From: JANNMJ01 sp031397815
GTDB taxonomy: Bacteria; Bacteroidota; Bacteroidia; Cytophagales; Hymenobacteraceae
Direction: 5' to 3'
NCBI GenBank assembly: GCA_031397815.1
Contig: JANNMJ010000083.1
Span: 1-20,838 of the forward strand
Length of the DNA: 20,838 nucleotides
Shown: in pieces, positions 6,690-14,977 of the stretch
How positions within the stretch are numbered: the stretch's first letter is position 1
Layout of the letters: each line of letters starts with the position of its first letter
The notes under the pieces: model-generated
Told to the model about the DNA's origin: nothing
Database searches by the model: none
What the model saw: the letters and a program-made list of their open reading frames with translations, nothing else
Made by a program: the position numbers and the translations under genes

Positions 6690-8564
6690 TTAGAGCGTCC
6701 AACGAACTCCAAGCTGCACGCCCGTGGAGATAGGCTGCTGCCGAAGGCCTGTCTCGCGCTTATACACCGATTGCATCTGCCAGCGCACCGCCGGAGCCAG
6801 ATTGGCGCTCAGGCGCGGCGAAAGGGCATAATTCAGCGCGAATTGGCCCGTCAGCGCCACGTTGATTGGCCGGAATGGGCCTTCGTTCGCCCCCACGCGC
6901 TCGGTGCGGTAGTTGCGGCCGTCGGAGGTCACGAGCTGTGAGCCGCCGCGGAAAAGCTGCACTTGCGCACCCATAGCCACATCGGCCCAGCAACGGGCGC
7001 GGCGGTTGTTGGCCGTCAGACGGTAACGAACCATAATCGGGAGCGTGACGAAGTGGTACGTCGGCCGCAGGGCGCGGTACGTCACCACGTCGTGCTGCGT
7101 GAGCGTCGGCTTCACCGTCTTCGTAATATTCTTGACTTGGTCGGTGGTGATGAGCGTAATCGAGTCGGCGTGCTGGACGTACACGTACACCGTGTCGTAG
7201 TAGGCTACCTGCCCGCTGGCATTGAAGCGCGGCGTAAGCTGCGCGACGCTATCGGTGCGGATGGCGACAATCGTCTGAGAAACTACGCCCGTCGTGATGG
7301 AGGTCGTCGTGGTCGTGTCGTACCGAACGTGGACTTCCGTTTTGCGGTCGGTGAGGCGCAGTTCGGCGCCGTAACGGCTGTAGCCCACACCCATCCCCAC
7401 GCTGAACCGGTCGGAAACGCGGTATTCGCCCGTGATTGCAGCATTCAGCCCGGCCCGGCCCGACTCGTGGTTGTGGCGCAACCGCATCAGCGTATCCGTC
7501 GAGGGGGCTTGCAGCCCGAGGAATGTGCGCTCCGGCGTGAACGCCAGCGCCACCGCCCACCGGTGGGTAAAGCGCGGCTTCGGCAGCGACGAAAGGCGAA
7601 TGACCGGCGCATCCACATCCGGCTCGGCGGCGGAAGTGGCCACCCCGTTCGACAATTCAATCGCAACGACCGGCTCCAGCGCCCGCAACAGGCTGTCGGC
7701 GCGGTGGTGGAGCTGCACCAGCTCAGCTTTTTCGGCCAGCAGAGCCGTCCGCAGCCGGGCGCGGGAAGTGCGCGCCGAATCGCCGATGGTGGTTTCCACG
7801 ACGGTTTCGTGGGCTACCAAATCGCCGAGCGCAATCGGGGTGGGGTAATTTGAGCTGCTGCCGGTCAAGAGAACGCCGCTCGCGGTGGTGCCGGTGATGG
7901 CGCCGGAGCCCGCGTTGCCAGCGTGTCCGCTGCCAGCGCTGGTGGTGCCGGAGGTCGCGCCGGTATTACCGGCTGAAGTCGCGCTGCCACTGCTGGCCGT
8001 AGCGCTGCTGCTGGAAGCTACCGAAGGGGTAGAAACTGCCGGATTCGGAATTGCGCGCACTGGGGCCGCTGCCGTTGGAGCGGTCGCTGCTGACGCTGGA
8101 TACGTCACGGGCTGGCTCTCGTACCGCGAAGGTGCGTTGGTGCGGATGTGGTTGCCGGACGCGCCTGAGAGCGCCGTTGGGAGTGATCCGGCTGCCGGCG
8201 CGGTGGCGAGCGTTGGGGCATTCGGGTCGGCGGCGCTGATGGCGGCGGCGTTGGCGCTTTGGCCGGGGTTGGTGCCAGCGGCTGGCTCAATCGTCAGGGG
8301 TTGCTGCGCGATGGTGGGCTGCGCGGTGGAGCGCGCGGGCGTGCCGGAGTGGTTCAGGAACCAGCCGATCAGCACGCCGATCAATCCGGCCATCATCACC
8401 GAAAATACCCGGTTGAAGCGCGGGGAGCTGGGGGGCGGCGTCGGCGTCGGGCTGGCTAAGCGGCGTTCGACCGATTCCCAAACGGCTGGGTTGGGCGTGG
8501 GGCGGTAACTACCGAGCTTATCGCGCAGAAAATTATCGAGCCGGTCTTCGTCTTGCTCGTTCAT
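6690..8564 (-). CDS. Anti-sigma-like inner-membrane/outer-membrane barrel fusion protein
   Basis: A 624-residue protein whose ATG overlaps the end of the sigma gene by 4 bp (8561-8564), so the two are translationally coupled. Residues 1-50 are a short charged cytoplasmic part (LDNFLRDKLGSYRPTPNPAV) of the kind seen in Bacteroidota sigma-linked membrane proteins. Residues 53-70 are one transmembrane helix. Residues about 75-250 are a long Ala/Ser/Thr/Gly/Pro-rich linker. Residues about 258-293 are a likely coiled coil (RLRTALLAEKAELVQLHHRA). Residues about 335-624 have alternating amphipathic strands of an outer-membrane beta-barrel (FSVGMGVGYSRYGAEL, then NVALTGQFALNYALSPRLSA), ending VQLGVRWTL. 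It may hold the sigma factor at the membrane and sense the envelope. The anti-sigma role is inferred from context; no ASD/ZAS motif is evident. Confidence 0.75.
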   Translation of the reverse strand: MNEQDEDRLDNFLRDKLGSYRPTPNPAVWESVERRLASPTPTPPPSSPRFNRVFSVMMAGLIGVLIGWFLNHSGTPARSTAQPTIAQQPLTIEPAAGTNPGQSANAAAISAADPNAPTLATAPAAGSLPTALSGASGNHIRTNAPSRYESQPVTYPASAATAPTAAAPVRAIPNPAVSTPSVASSSSATASSGSATSAGNTGATSGTTSAGSGHAGNAGSGAITGTTASGVLLTGSSSNYPTPIALGDLVAHETVVETTIGDSARTSRARLRTALLAEKAELVQLHHRADSLLRALEPVVAIELSNGVATSAAEPDVDAPVIRLSSLPKPRFTHRWAVALAFTPERTFLGLQAPSTDTLMRLRHNHESGRAGLNAAITGEYRVSDRFSVGMGVGYSRYGAELRLTDRKTEVHVRYDTTTTTSITTGVVSQTIVAIRTDSVAQLTPRFNASGQVAYYDTVYVYVQHADSITLITTDQVKNITKTVKPTLTQHDVVTYRALRPTYHFVTLPIMVRYRLTANNRRARCWADVAMGAQVQLFRGGSQLVTSDGRNYRTERVGANEGPFRPINVALTGQFALNYALSPRLSANLAPAVRWQMQSVYKRETGLRQQPISTGVQLGVRWTL

Positions 8565-9112
8565 CGGGGAGCGTAGTTCTCTTGGTTGTGGAGCAGCTGG
8601 GCCAGCCGAGAGCGGGCCTTGCTGAGTTGGGCTTTGGAAGTGCTTTCAGAGATGCCGAGCATCTCACCGATTTCAGCGTGCGAATGCCCGTCTACTGTGT
8701 AAAGCAGCAGAACGACACGGCAGCCATCGGGAAGACGCTCGATTAACCGAAAAACTTCATCCACCGACATCCGGTCCAAGGCGTCGCCGTCGGGAGAGGA
8801 GAGGTGGTGAGCATCGTCGAGCGATTGATTGAGCTGTTGATTTTTGTGTTTTTGAAAGGCGTCGAGCGCCGTCGTGACCACCACGCGCCGAATCCAGCCT
8901 TCGAGCGAGCCGTCACCCCGAAAATCGGTGAGCCGTCCGAAGACCTTCACGAACGCGTCTTGCAGAATGTCTTCCGCCTCTTCCATCGAACGCGCATACC
9001 TCCGAGCCACGCCGAGCATCGTCGGCGCGTATCGTTCGTATAGCGCGCGCTGCGCCGCGGGCTCCCGGTTAAGGCAGCGTGCTAACAGCAGCTCAAGGTC
9101 AGGGGCCAGCAT
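8561..9112 (-). CDS. ECF-type RNA polymerase sigma factor
   Basis: A 183-residue sigma-70 family protein of ECF size, lacking regions 1 and 3. Region 2 spans about residues 20-92: ALYERYAPTMLGVARRYA, then AEDILQDAFVKVFGRL for core binding and -10 recognition, then GWIRRVVVTTALDAFQKHK. Region 4 spans about 118-172 with the helix-turn-helix HAEIGEMLGISESTSKAQLS and SKARSRLAQLL. It directs polymerase to a specific regulon. Its stop overlaps the start of the barrel/anti-sigma-like gene, forming an operon; the T9SS protein downstream may be a target or operon member. On the minus strand the upstream 164 bp hold TACCTTCA (9160-9153), a weak match to the TAnnTTTG box. Whether it controls its own promoter cannot be read from the sequence. 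Confidence 0.93.
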   Translation of the reverse strand: MLAPDLELLLARCLNREPAAQRALYERYAPTMLGVARRYARSMEEAEDILQDAFVKVFGRLTDFRGDGSLEGWIRRVVVTTALDAFQKHKNQQLNQSLDDAHHLSSPDGDALDRMSVDEVFRLIERLPDGCRVVLLLYTVDGHSHAEIGEMLGISESTSKAQLSKARSRLAQLLHNQENYAPR

Positions 9113-9276
9113 GCGGACGTCGGCTGGTGGGGGGTTATGTAGCCAGACCGGATGAAGGTACGAAAGGCTGCCGAGGCAACGAAGTTTTTTCCTTCGACCT
9201 GAAAATCAGCGGTCTGCTTTTGGGTAATTCGAGCCGGTTTCAGCTAGTTCAAACCAACTCGGACTGGTTCTCCAGC

Positions 9277-10224
9277 CTACTTCGTGCGGCTCACCAGCGC
9301 CACCCCCGCCAGAATCACCAGCAGCCCGGCGTAATGCCCGGCGTAAATGCGCTCGCCGTCGAGCACGCCCCACAGCAACGATACAATCGGCATCAAATAC
9401 ACCGTAATGGTGGCGAAGAGCGTCCCTCGCCGCTGAATCAGCTTATTATAAAGAACTAAACCGAGCGCCGTGGAGCCGGTCGCGAGCACCGCCACTGCGC
9501 CAAACGCCGCCCAGCCGCCGGGCGCCAGCGTGTGCGGCACCACGGGCGTAAACGCCAGCGCGATCAGCGCAGGCCCGGCCACGGCAAAAAGCGCCAAAGC
9601 CGCCATCTCCAGCGCCGGTATCCCCGTCAGCCGATGCCGGATAATATTGAGGTTGAGGCCGTACATCGCCGTGGCGAGCACAATCAGCAGGCCGTAACGC
9701 ACATCCGACGCCGCCACGCGGCCCAAACCGCCCGGACCGCTGCTCAGCAAAACGGCCGTGCCTATGATGCCGATGAGCACGCCCAGCAGGCGCTTGCCGG
9801 TCAGGCGCTCGCCGAAGAAAGCGGCGCCCGCCAAGAGCGTGAACAAGCCGGTCAGACTGTTCAGAATCCCCGCCAAACCCGACGCCAAGCGCGTTTCGGC
9901 CCACGCGAAAAGAATGGCGGGCAGAAAATTCCCCAGTCCGCCCGCCACCAGCAGCCACTTCCACCGGGCGCGCGGCACGATGCGCAGGCCGCGCACGGCA
10001 AACGGCAGCAGCACGAGCGCGGCCACCACAATCCGCAGCGGCCCCAGCTCCAGCGGCGAATAAGCCGCCAGCCCGCGCTTAATCAGAATAAACGACGTGC
10101 CCCACATCAGCACCAGCGCCACCACCAGCACCCACGAAAACCAATCGATGGCGCGGGGCGGAGCCGGAGACGGCGCGGGAATCGGAAGCGGGTCAGGGGA
10201 AGCGGGCGGGCGGTCTGCTGTCAT
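9277..10224 (-). CDS. DMT-superfamily (EamA) transporter
   Basis: A 315-residue protein from ATG 10224 (a TTG one codon earlier is less likely). After a Pro-rich cytoplasmic leader of about 25 residues there are ten predicted transmembrane helices in two EamA repeats. The first begins with SWVLVVALVLMWGTSFILIK, including the typical W-G-x-x-F motif, and continues through AETRLASGLAGILNSLTGLF. The second starts near YGLLIVLATAMYGLNLNIIR and ends GHYAGLLVILAGVALVSRTK. EamA proteins export amino acids, metabolites or other small molecules across the inner membrane; the substrate here cannot be told. It is transcribed toward the sigma gene but separated from it by 164 bp, so it probably has its own control. 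Confidence 0.92.
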   Translation of the reverse strand: MTADRPPASPDPLPIPAPSPAPPRAIDWFSWVLVVALVLMWGTSFILIKRGLAAYSPLELGPLRIVVAALVLLPFAVRGLRIVPRARWKWLLVAGGLGNFLPAILFAWAETRLASGLAGILNSLTGLFTLLAGAAFFGERLTGKRLLGVLIGIIGTAVLLSSGPGGLGRVAASDVRYGLLIVLATAMYGLNLNIIRHRLTGIPALEMAALALFAVAGPALIALAFTPVVPHTLAPGGWAAFGAVAVLATGSTALGLVLYNKLIQRRGTLFATITVYLMPIVSLLWGVLDGERIYAGHYAGLLVILAGVALVSRTK

Positions 10225-10311
10225 CAAAAAGAATGTTTACCTCTGCTGAGCCGCCGCCGTTTGGACTTTCTGTCGGGCTTCCTGTCAGGCTTTCTTGCTA
10301 GAGCGTAACCG

Positions 10312-10821
10312 CTACGGCACCAATACGTTGGCGCGGATGGTCACTTCATTGATGTTGGGGAGCGTGTTGGCGCGAATGGTCACCACTTTCGAGACTTGGC
10401 CGGATTTGCCTTTCGAATCGAATTGCACGTCGATGACGCCCTTATCATTCGGCGCAACCGGCGTGCGCGGGTACGTCGGGACGGTGCAGCCGCACGACGC
10501 CGACGCGTTGTCGATGATAATCGGCTTCTTGCCGGTGTTATTGAACGTGAAGGTGTGCTTCACGATTTCGCCCTGATGAATATCGCCGAAATCGTACTCT
10601 TTCTCCGCGAACGTCATCACGCCGAGCGAGTTGTCGAGCGGGACTTCCTGCGGATTCGCCGTATTCGGGTTGCTGATGAGGTCTTCCGCCGATAGCTCTT
10701 CCTCGGTGCGGTTGACGCCGGCGGTTTCGGTCTTGGCGGCCTTATCGCCGCAGCTCGTCAGGGTGGGGAGGGTGAAGGCCGTGAGGGCCGTGGCAACCAG
10801 CACGGAGCGGAGCAGGTTCAT
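10312..10821 (-). CDS. DUF1573 lipoprotein
   Basis: A 169-residue protein from ATG 10821; an upstream in-frame extension to 10899 has no signal-like start and is left out. Residues 1-24 form a lipoprotein signal with lipobox LTSC (Cys 24). Residues about 70-169 are a DUF1573 domain: EKEYDFGDIHQGEIVKHTF, then the characteristic SCGCTVPTYPRTPVAP, then VQFDSKGKSGQVSKVVTIRA. The fold is an immunoglobulin-like sandwich common in Bacteroidota surface and periplasmic proteins; its molecular role is not established. The acidic stretch after Cys 24 (TEEELSAEDL) is a flexible linker. The gene lies 87 bp upstream of the EamA gene on the same strand. Confidence 0.92.
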   Translation of the reverse strand: MNLLRSVLVATALTAFTLPTLTSCGDKAAKTETAGVNRTEEELSAEDLISNPNTANPQEVPLDNSLGVMTFAEKEYDFGDIHQGEIVKHTFTFNNTGKKPIIIDNASASCGCTVPTYPRTPVAPNDKGVIDVQFDSKGKSGQVSKVVTIRANTLPNINEVTIRANVLVP

Positions 10822-10974
10822 AAAATCGGGGGTTGAGAGCTGATGATGGGAGAGGAGAGGAAGGCAAAAACGGCGGATGCGGAGCCGCTTGGGGGCCACG
10901 AGGTCGTCGGGGCGCCACCGAGTCGGCCGCGCATCCGCACGAGACCAGTCGAAATGAAAAAGCTCGATTCAGAA

Positions 10975-11289
10975 TTAAGAAGCGCGCCGCGAGTTGATTT
11001 GCTCAATGAGCGAATCGACGTCCGTGAGCAGGGCTTCGGCTTTGTCGCGGGCATCGCGGATGACGCGCTGACCTTCCGATTTGGCCGTCGAAGCCGCCGG
11101 GGAATCGGCGCGGGCAGCCATCAGGCTCTGGGTGATGTCGGCGAGACGGTCGCGGTACTTCTCTACCTGAAACGAGATGCGCGAACGCGTCTCACGGCCG
11201 CGCGTCGGCGCGAAAAGCAGGCCCAGCAGGGCCCCGGTGGCGGTTCCGGCCACGAACGAGAGCGTGGCGATGGTGGCTTTCTTGGCCAT
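10975..11289 (-). CDS. YtxH-domain membrane protein
   Basis: A 104-residue protein from ATG 11289 (MAKK). Residues 5-27 are a Gly/Ala-rich transmembrane helix (ATLSFVAGTATGALLGLLFA), followed by the YtxH hallmark FAPTRGRETR (26-35). The rest is a charged amphipathic helix, probably coiled coil (VEKYRDRLADITQSL, then AEALLTDVDSLIEQI). YtxH proteins are small stress-associated inner-membrane proteins of unknown mechanism. An upstream in-frame extension (MSARVQPPSP) starts from a poor codon and is rejected. A CAATTTTG box on the minus strand at 11339-11332, one base off TAnnTTTG, could be its promoter. Confidence 0.9.
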   Translation of the reverse strand: MAKKATIATLSFVAGTATGALLGLLFAPTRGRETRSRISFQVEKYRDRLADITQSLMAARADSPAASTAKSEGQRVIRDARDKAEALLTDVDSLIEQINSRRAS

Positions 11290-11424
11290 AGGGAGTGGGT
11301 TGAACGGTGAAGGTGGTTGTACGCGGGCCGACAAAATTGGTCATACGGCGCGTAATAGTCTGCAAAACGCCTTCGGCGGCGGGGATGTTACCGCGCCGGG
11401 CCACCAAGCTGCCGCCGCTCCGGC

Positions 11425-11853
11425 CTAGCCGGTAACGTGCAGTGTATGGCCGTTCTGCACTACAGAATAGGTTTTTAGCGCCGTCGCCGCCCCCGTATCC
11501 GGCGCCCGAACGACGGTGCCGGTCGTGGAAAATTGCGCGTTATGGTCGAAACAGTAAAACGTGCCCGAGCTGACTTGGTACTCCAGCGCCGTCTGCTTGT
11601 GCGTGCAGCGGCTCGCGACGGCCACGTAAGCGCCGGGCGCCACGCACGCTACCAAAACCCCGTTTTTCGGGCCGCCATATACGTAGCCGCCCGGCGCCGT
11701 GAGGGCGGAATTGGCGGCAGCGGTGAGGTCGAGAGTGAAATCGACGTTACTCGGCGGCGCAGTGTCGGGGTCCTTCTTGCAGCCTTCGAGGCAGCCCATC
11801 AGAGCAGCGCCCGTGCCGAGGCCGAGGAGCGTCAGGAAATCGGTGCGGTTCAT
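11425..11853 (-). CDS. Rieske [2Fe-2S] lipoprotein
   Basis: A 142-residue protein from ATG 11853 (MNRTDFLTLLGLG). Residues 1-25 form a signal with two possible lipidation cysteines: ALMGC (Cys 21, the better lipobox) or LEGC (Cys 25). The Rieske cluster ligands are visible: Cys 83 and His 85 in SRCTHK, and Cys 101 and His 104 in FYCFDHNAQF, giving the normal C-x-H-x15-C-x2-H spacing. It should bind a 2Fe-2S cluster on the periplasmic face and pass electrons. It is a stand-alone small protein, not next to a cytochrome b/c1 or dioxygenase gene, so its partner is unknown. It is divergent from the MsbA-type gene with 128 bp between starts. TACTTTG on its strand (11899-11893) is a possible promoter element. 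Confidence 0.92.
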   Translation of the reverse strand: MNRTDFLTLLGLGTGAALMGCLEGCKKDPDTAPPSNVDFTLDLTAAANSALTAPGGYVYGGPKNGVLVACVAPGAYVAVASRCTHKQTALEYQVSSGTFYCFDHNAQFSTTGTVVRAPDTGAATALKTYSVVQNGHTLHVTG

Positions 11854-11963
11854 CGGGCGGATAAGGGGAGAGGAGAAGGCGCAGAGAAGCGGCAAAGTAC
11901 AATAAGTGCTCAACCCGTCCGACAGCTTCACCGGTTCACCGGCTCCCCCGTTCGGGGCGCCCG

Positions 11964-11971
11964 TACCTTTG
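11964..11971 (+). promoter_or_regulatory. Bacteroidota -7 box (TACCTTTG) before the ABC exporter
   Basis: It matches the consensus TAnnTTTG exactly and ends 10 nt before the ATG at 11982, implying a very short leader. A clear TTG at the -33 position is not visible. Confidence 0.6.
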
Positions 11972-11981
11972 CCGTCAACTG

Positions 11982-13838
11982 ATGAAAACCTACTGGCGAA
12001 TTCTGCAATACGCGCGCCCCTTTCGGGGCTTCGTGCCGCTGTACGTGGTGTTTACGCTGCTCGGCATCGTGTTCGGACTGCTGAATTTCACGCTCATCAT
12101 TCCGCTCCTGAACGTCCTGTTCGGCACCACCGAGAAGGAAGCGGCGGCGGCGATGACCCACGCACCGGATTTCGCGCTGACCCTCGATTGGGCGCGCGAC
12201 TGGTTCAACTACCACGTCGGGCGGCAGATTGTGCAGAACGGCAAGGTGGCCGCGCTCGGGCTGGTGTGCTGCGTGATTGTGGTGTCGGTTTTCCTCTCGA
12301 ACCTGTTCAAGTATCTGGCGCTGCGGATTATCGCCGGGGTGCGGGCCGATGTGATTCGGCGCCTTCGCACGGCGCTTTACCAGCGGCTGCTGACGCTCCA
12401 GCTCGGCTATTTCTCGCAGGAGCGGAAGGGCGATTTGATGTCGCGCCTGACGAACGACGTGCAGGAAGTTGAAAATTCGGTCGTGAGCACGCTCACGGCC
12501 ATCATCCGCGAGCCGTTCACGCTGGTGGGTTTCTTCATCCTGCTCCTCACGATGAGCGTCCGCCTGACGCTCCTGACGCTCGTGATTCTGCCCGTCTCGG
12601 GCTTCATCATCAGCACGTTAGCCAAGCGCCTGAAGCGCCGCGCCCAGGAAGGGCAGCACGTGCTGGGCACAATGCTGACCGTCCTCGACGAAACCTTGTC
12701 GGGCATCCGCGTCATCAAAGGGTTCAATGCGGAAGGGTGGATGCTGGAGAAGTTTCACTCCGAAAACAACCGTTACGCGCGCCTCGTGCGGTCGATGGGG
12801 AACTCGCGGGATGCGGCGTCGCCGCTGTCGGAGTTTCTCGGCGTGGCGGCGGTCGCGGGGATTCTGTTCCTCGGCGGGCGGATGGTGTTGGCGGGTAGCT
12901 CCGACCTTTCGCCGTCGGAATTCATCACTTACATCGTCCTGTTTTCGCAGATTCTGGTGCCCGCCAAGGCGCTCAGCGGCGCGTTCAGCAACATTCAGCG
13001 CGGCCTGGTGGCGGGCGGACGGATTCTGTCCGTGGTCGATACCGAGCCGGATGTGCGCGATGCGCCCGATGCCCGCGTGGCCGCGCCGTTCACGGATGCC
13101 ATTCAGTTTGAGGACGTCGCGTTCCGTTACCCCGGCCTCGACCACGACGTCCTTCACCGCGTCAGTCTGACCGTGCGGCGCGGCCAAACCGTGGCGTTGG
13201 TGGGCAGCAGCGGGTCAGGCAAAAGCACCCTCGCCGACCTCGTCCCGCGTTTTTACGACCCCACCGGCGGCAGCGTACGCCTCGACGGGCACGATTTGCG
13301 GGCACTAACGCTCGAATCGGTCCGGCAGCAAATGGGCATCGTGACGCAGGAAAGCATCCTGTTCAACGATACCATTTTCGCCAATATCGCTTTCAATTCG
13401 CCCGGCGCGACGTTGGAGCAGGTCGAAGCCGCCGCCCAAGTCGCGAATGCCCACGAGTTCATCGTGCGTCAGCCGCAAGGCTACCAAACCGTCATCGGCG
13501 ATCGGGGAGCGCGCCTTTCCGGTGGCCAGCGGCAGCGCCTCGCCATTGCGCGGGCCATCCTGCGGAACCCGCCGATTCTGATTCTCGACGAAGCCACTTC
13601 CGCCCTCGATACCGAGAGCGAGCGGCTCGTACAGGAAGCTCTCGCCAACCTGATGCGCGGCCGCACGACCCTCGTCATCGCCCACCGCCTGAGCACCATC
13701 CGCCACGCCGACGAGATTGTCGTGCTCCATCACGGCGAGCTGGTCGAGCGCGGCACCCACGACGAGCTGCTGCGCAACCCTGAAGGGGTATATTTTCGTT
13801 TAAGTCAGCTCCAACAGATCGCAGATTTAGCTGATTGA
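11982..13838 (+). CDS. MsbA-type ABC exporter (permease-ATPase fusion)
   Basis: A 618-residue half-transporter, the normal length for MsbA/LmrA-type exporters. Residues 1-330 are a six-helix type I exporter domain (FVPLYVVFTLLGIVFGLLNF and later LGVAAVAGILFLGGRMVLAG). The intracellular coupling region includes GDLMSRLTNDVQEVENSVVS. The nucleotide-binding domain has Walker A GSSGSGKST (408-416), the Q-loop region MGIVTQESILFNDTI, the signature LSGGQRQRLAIARA from 512, Walker B ILILDEATSALD with catalytic Glu 537, and the switch IAHRLSTI. It acts as a homodimer in the inner membrane, most likely flipping lipid A-core or other lipids. The adjacent LapA-like and gmhA genes support an LPS role. 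I withhold the msbA symbol because lipid specificity cannot be read from sequence. Confidence 0.94.
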   Translation: MKTYWRILQYARPFRGFVPLYVVFTLLGIVFGLLNFTLIIPLLNVLFGTTEKEAAAAMTHAPDFALTLDWARDWFNYHVGRQIVQNGKVAALGLVCCVIVVSVFLSNLFKYLALRIIAGVRADVIRRLRTALYQRLLTLQLGYFSQERKGDLMSRLTNDVQEVENSVVSTLTAIIREPFTLVGFFILLLTMSVRLTLLTLVILPVSGFIISTLAKRLKRRAQEGQHVLGTMLTVLDETLSGIRVIKGFNAEGWMLEKFHSENNRYARLVRSMGNSRDAASPLSEFLGVAAVAGILFLGGRMVLAGSSDLSPSEFITYIVLFSQILVPAKALSGAFSNIQRGLVAGGRILSVVDTEPDVRDAPDARVAAPFTDAIQFEDVAFRYPGLDHDVLHRVSLTVRRGQTVALVGSSGSGKSTLADLVPRFYDPTGGSVRLDGHDLRALTLESVRQQMGIVTQESILFNDTIFANIAFNSPGATLEQVEAAAQVANAHEFIVRQPQGYQTVIGDRGARLSGGQRQRLAIARAILRNPPILILDEATSALDTESERLVQEALANLMRGRTTLVIAHRLSTIRHADEIVVLHHGELVERGTHDELLRNPEGVYFRLSQLQQIADLAD

Positions 13839-13916
13839 GGGATTTCGCAGAGCTGAACGCCGTCTTCGCCCAAAAGCAAAAATCATTAAATCTTCCCATC
13901 CGCTAAATCAGCGATC

Positions 13917-14291
13917 ATGCAAATTCTCCGCAAACTCGTGCTGCTGTTGGCAGCGGTCTTCTTTCTGTTCCTGTTGCTGGTCATCACCAATCTGGTGAGC
14001 GTCGATTTTCTGGACCGCGAATTCACGCACTTCAATCCGCAGAACTTCTTTATGGCCCTCGCGCTGATTGGGGCCGGACTGCTGGTGCTGGCGCTGGTGG
14101 TGGAGCAATCGCACGCGGCGTTTTTGCAGCGGCGGGTGCGGCAGCTGGAAGCCTCGGTGGCGCAGCTCAAATCGAGCCTTTACGACGCACAACAGCGCGC
14201 GATGACGGATGCCCTCAAAACGCCGCCCGTGCCGCCCACGAGCGGGCCGGTGGTGCCGCCGCCGTCCGCCATTCCCGGCGAGATGCGCTAG
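13917..14291 (+). CDS. LapA-like two-helix membrane protein
   Basis: A 124-residue protein from ATG 13917. It has two transmembrane helices (about 5-27, LVLLLAAVFFLFLLLVITNL, and about 44-64, NFFMALALIGAGLLVLALVV) joined by a short polar loop containing VSVDF. A cytoplasmic coiled coil follows (RRVRQLEASVAQLKSSL, 72-88) and then a Pro-rich tail. This topology matches LapA/DUF1049 proteins, which in Enterobacteria work with LapB to control LPS assembly. Sequence identity is too weak to claim orthology. It sits 78 bp after the ABC exporter and 54 bp before gmhA on the same strand, probably in one operon. The LapA reading comes from topology plus neighbours. Confidence 0.75.
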   Translation: MQILRKLVLLLAAVFFLFLLLVITNLVSVDFLDREFTHFNPQNFFMALALIGAGLLVLALVVEQSHAAFLQRRVRQLEASVAQLKSSLYDAQQRAMTDALKTPPVPPTSGPVVPPPSAIPGEMR

Positions 14292-14332
14292 GCGTTCGGG
14301 TTAAAACCAAGCCCCTTGCTTCGTTCGGGCCG

Positions 14333-14340
14333 TAGTTTCG
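14333..14340 (+). promoter_or_regulatory. Possible -7 box (TAGTTTCG) before gmhA
   Basis: It differs from TAnnTTTG at one position and ends 5 nt before the gmhA ATG, repeating the very short leader arrangement seen at 11964. gmhA may therefore have an internal promoter besides read-through. Confidence 0.4.
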
Positions 14341-14345
14341 CGGTG

Positions 14346-14966
14346 ATGAACGCCTCTTCCGCTCCCGCTTCCGCCGCGTCCGCTTCTTCCCCCGCCGCCC
14401 TCATCCGCGCCGAGCTGACGGAGGCGCACGATGTTCTGACCCGCTTTCTGGCCGACGAAGCCAACCTGCGCGCCATCGAAGCGGCGAGCGAGGTGCTGCT
14501 TGCGGCCTTCCGCACGGGCGGTAAAGCCCTGAGCTGCGGCAACGGCGGCTCAATGTGCGACGCAATGCATTTCGCCGAAGAGCTGACCGGCCGTTACCGC
14601 CACGACCGTCCCGGTCTGCCCGCCATCGCCCTCTCCGACGCGTCGTACCTGACCTGCGTCGGCAACGATTACGGCTACGAGCAGGTGTTCGCGCGCGGCG
14701 TCGGCGCGCTCGGCCGGGCCGGTGATGTGCTCCTCGGCATCAGCACTTCCGGCAACTCCGCCAACGTGCTCCGAGCCGCCGAGCAAGCCCGCGCCCTCGG
14801 TATGAAAGTCATCATCCTGAGCGGCAAAGACGGCGGCCTACTCGCGCCCCTCGCCGATGTAGAAGTCCGCGTCCCCCATTTCGGCTACGCCGACCGGGTG
14901 CAGGAAGTCCACATCAAAGTCATCCACCTGCTGATTCTTCTTGTGGAGCGCGGAATGGGGTGGTGA
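14346..14966 (+). CDS. gmhA: D-sedoheptulose-7-phosphate isomerase GmhA
   Basis: A 206-residue SIS-fold enzyme; the ATG at 14346 is chosen over an upstream TTG (14316) that lacks support. It converts sedoheptulose 7-phosphate to D-glycero-D-manno-heptose 7-phosphate, the first step of ADP-heptose synthesis for the LPS inner core. Visible active-site elements are SCGNGGSMCDAMHFAEEL with His 75 and Glu 79, the phosphate-binding STSGNSANV (133-141), and Gln 186 and His 194 in VQEVHIKVIH. Their 4- and 8-residue spacings match E. coli His61/Glu65 and Gln172/His180. Residues 1-18 are an Ala/Ser-rich extension not usual in the family. It is the third gene of the ABC exporter/LapA-like run. Other heptose-pathway genes are not in the window. 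Confidence 0.93.
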   Translation: MNASSAPASAASASSPAALIRAELTEAHDVLTRFLADEANLRAIEAASEVLLAAFRTGGKALSCGNGGSMCDAMHFAEELTGRYRHDRPGLPAIALSDASYLTCVGNDYGYEQVFARGVGALGRAGDVLLGISTSGNSANVLRAAEQARALGMKVIILSGKDGGLLAPLADVEVRVPHFGYADRVQEVHIKVIHLLILLVERGMGW

Positions 14967-14977
14967 GGGGGAGAGGA

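Noticed and set aside
7885..8508. 207-codon plus-strand ORF, Ala/Val/Gly-rich
   Set aside because: Antisense of the low-complexity linker of the 624-aa gene; hydrophobicity is a by-product of the Ala/Ser/Thr codons.
9179..9195. CGAAG...CTTCG inverted repeat upstream of the sigma factor
   Set aside because: Only a 5-bp stem with a T-rich loop; too weak to call a terminator or operator.
9532..10308. 258-codon plus-strand ORF rich in Arg/Gln/His
   Set aside because: Antisense to the ten-helix EamA transporter; composition is the complement of a membrane protein and shows no domain.
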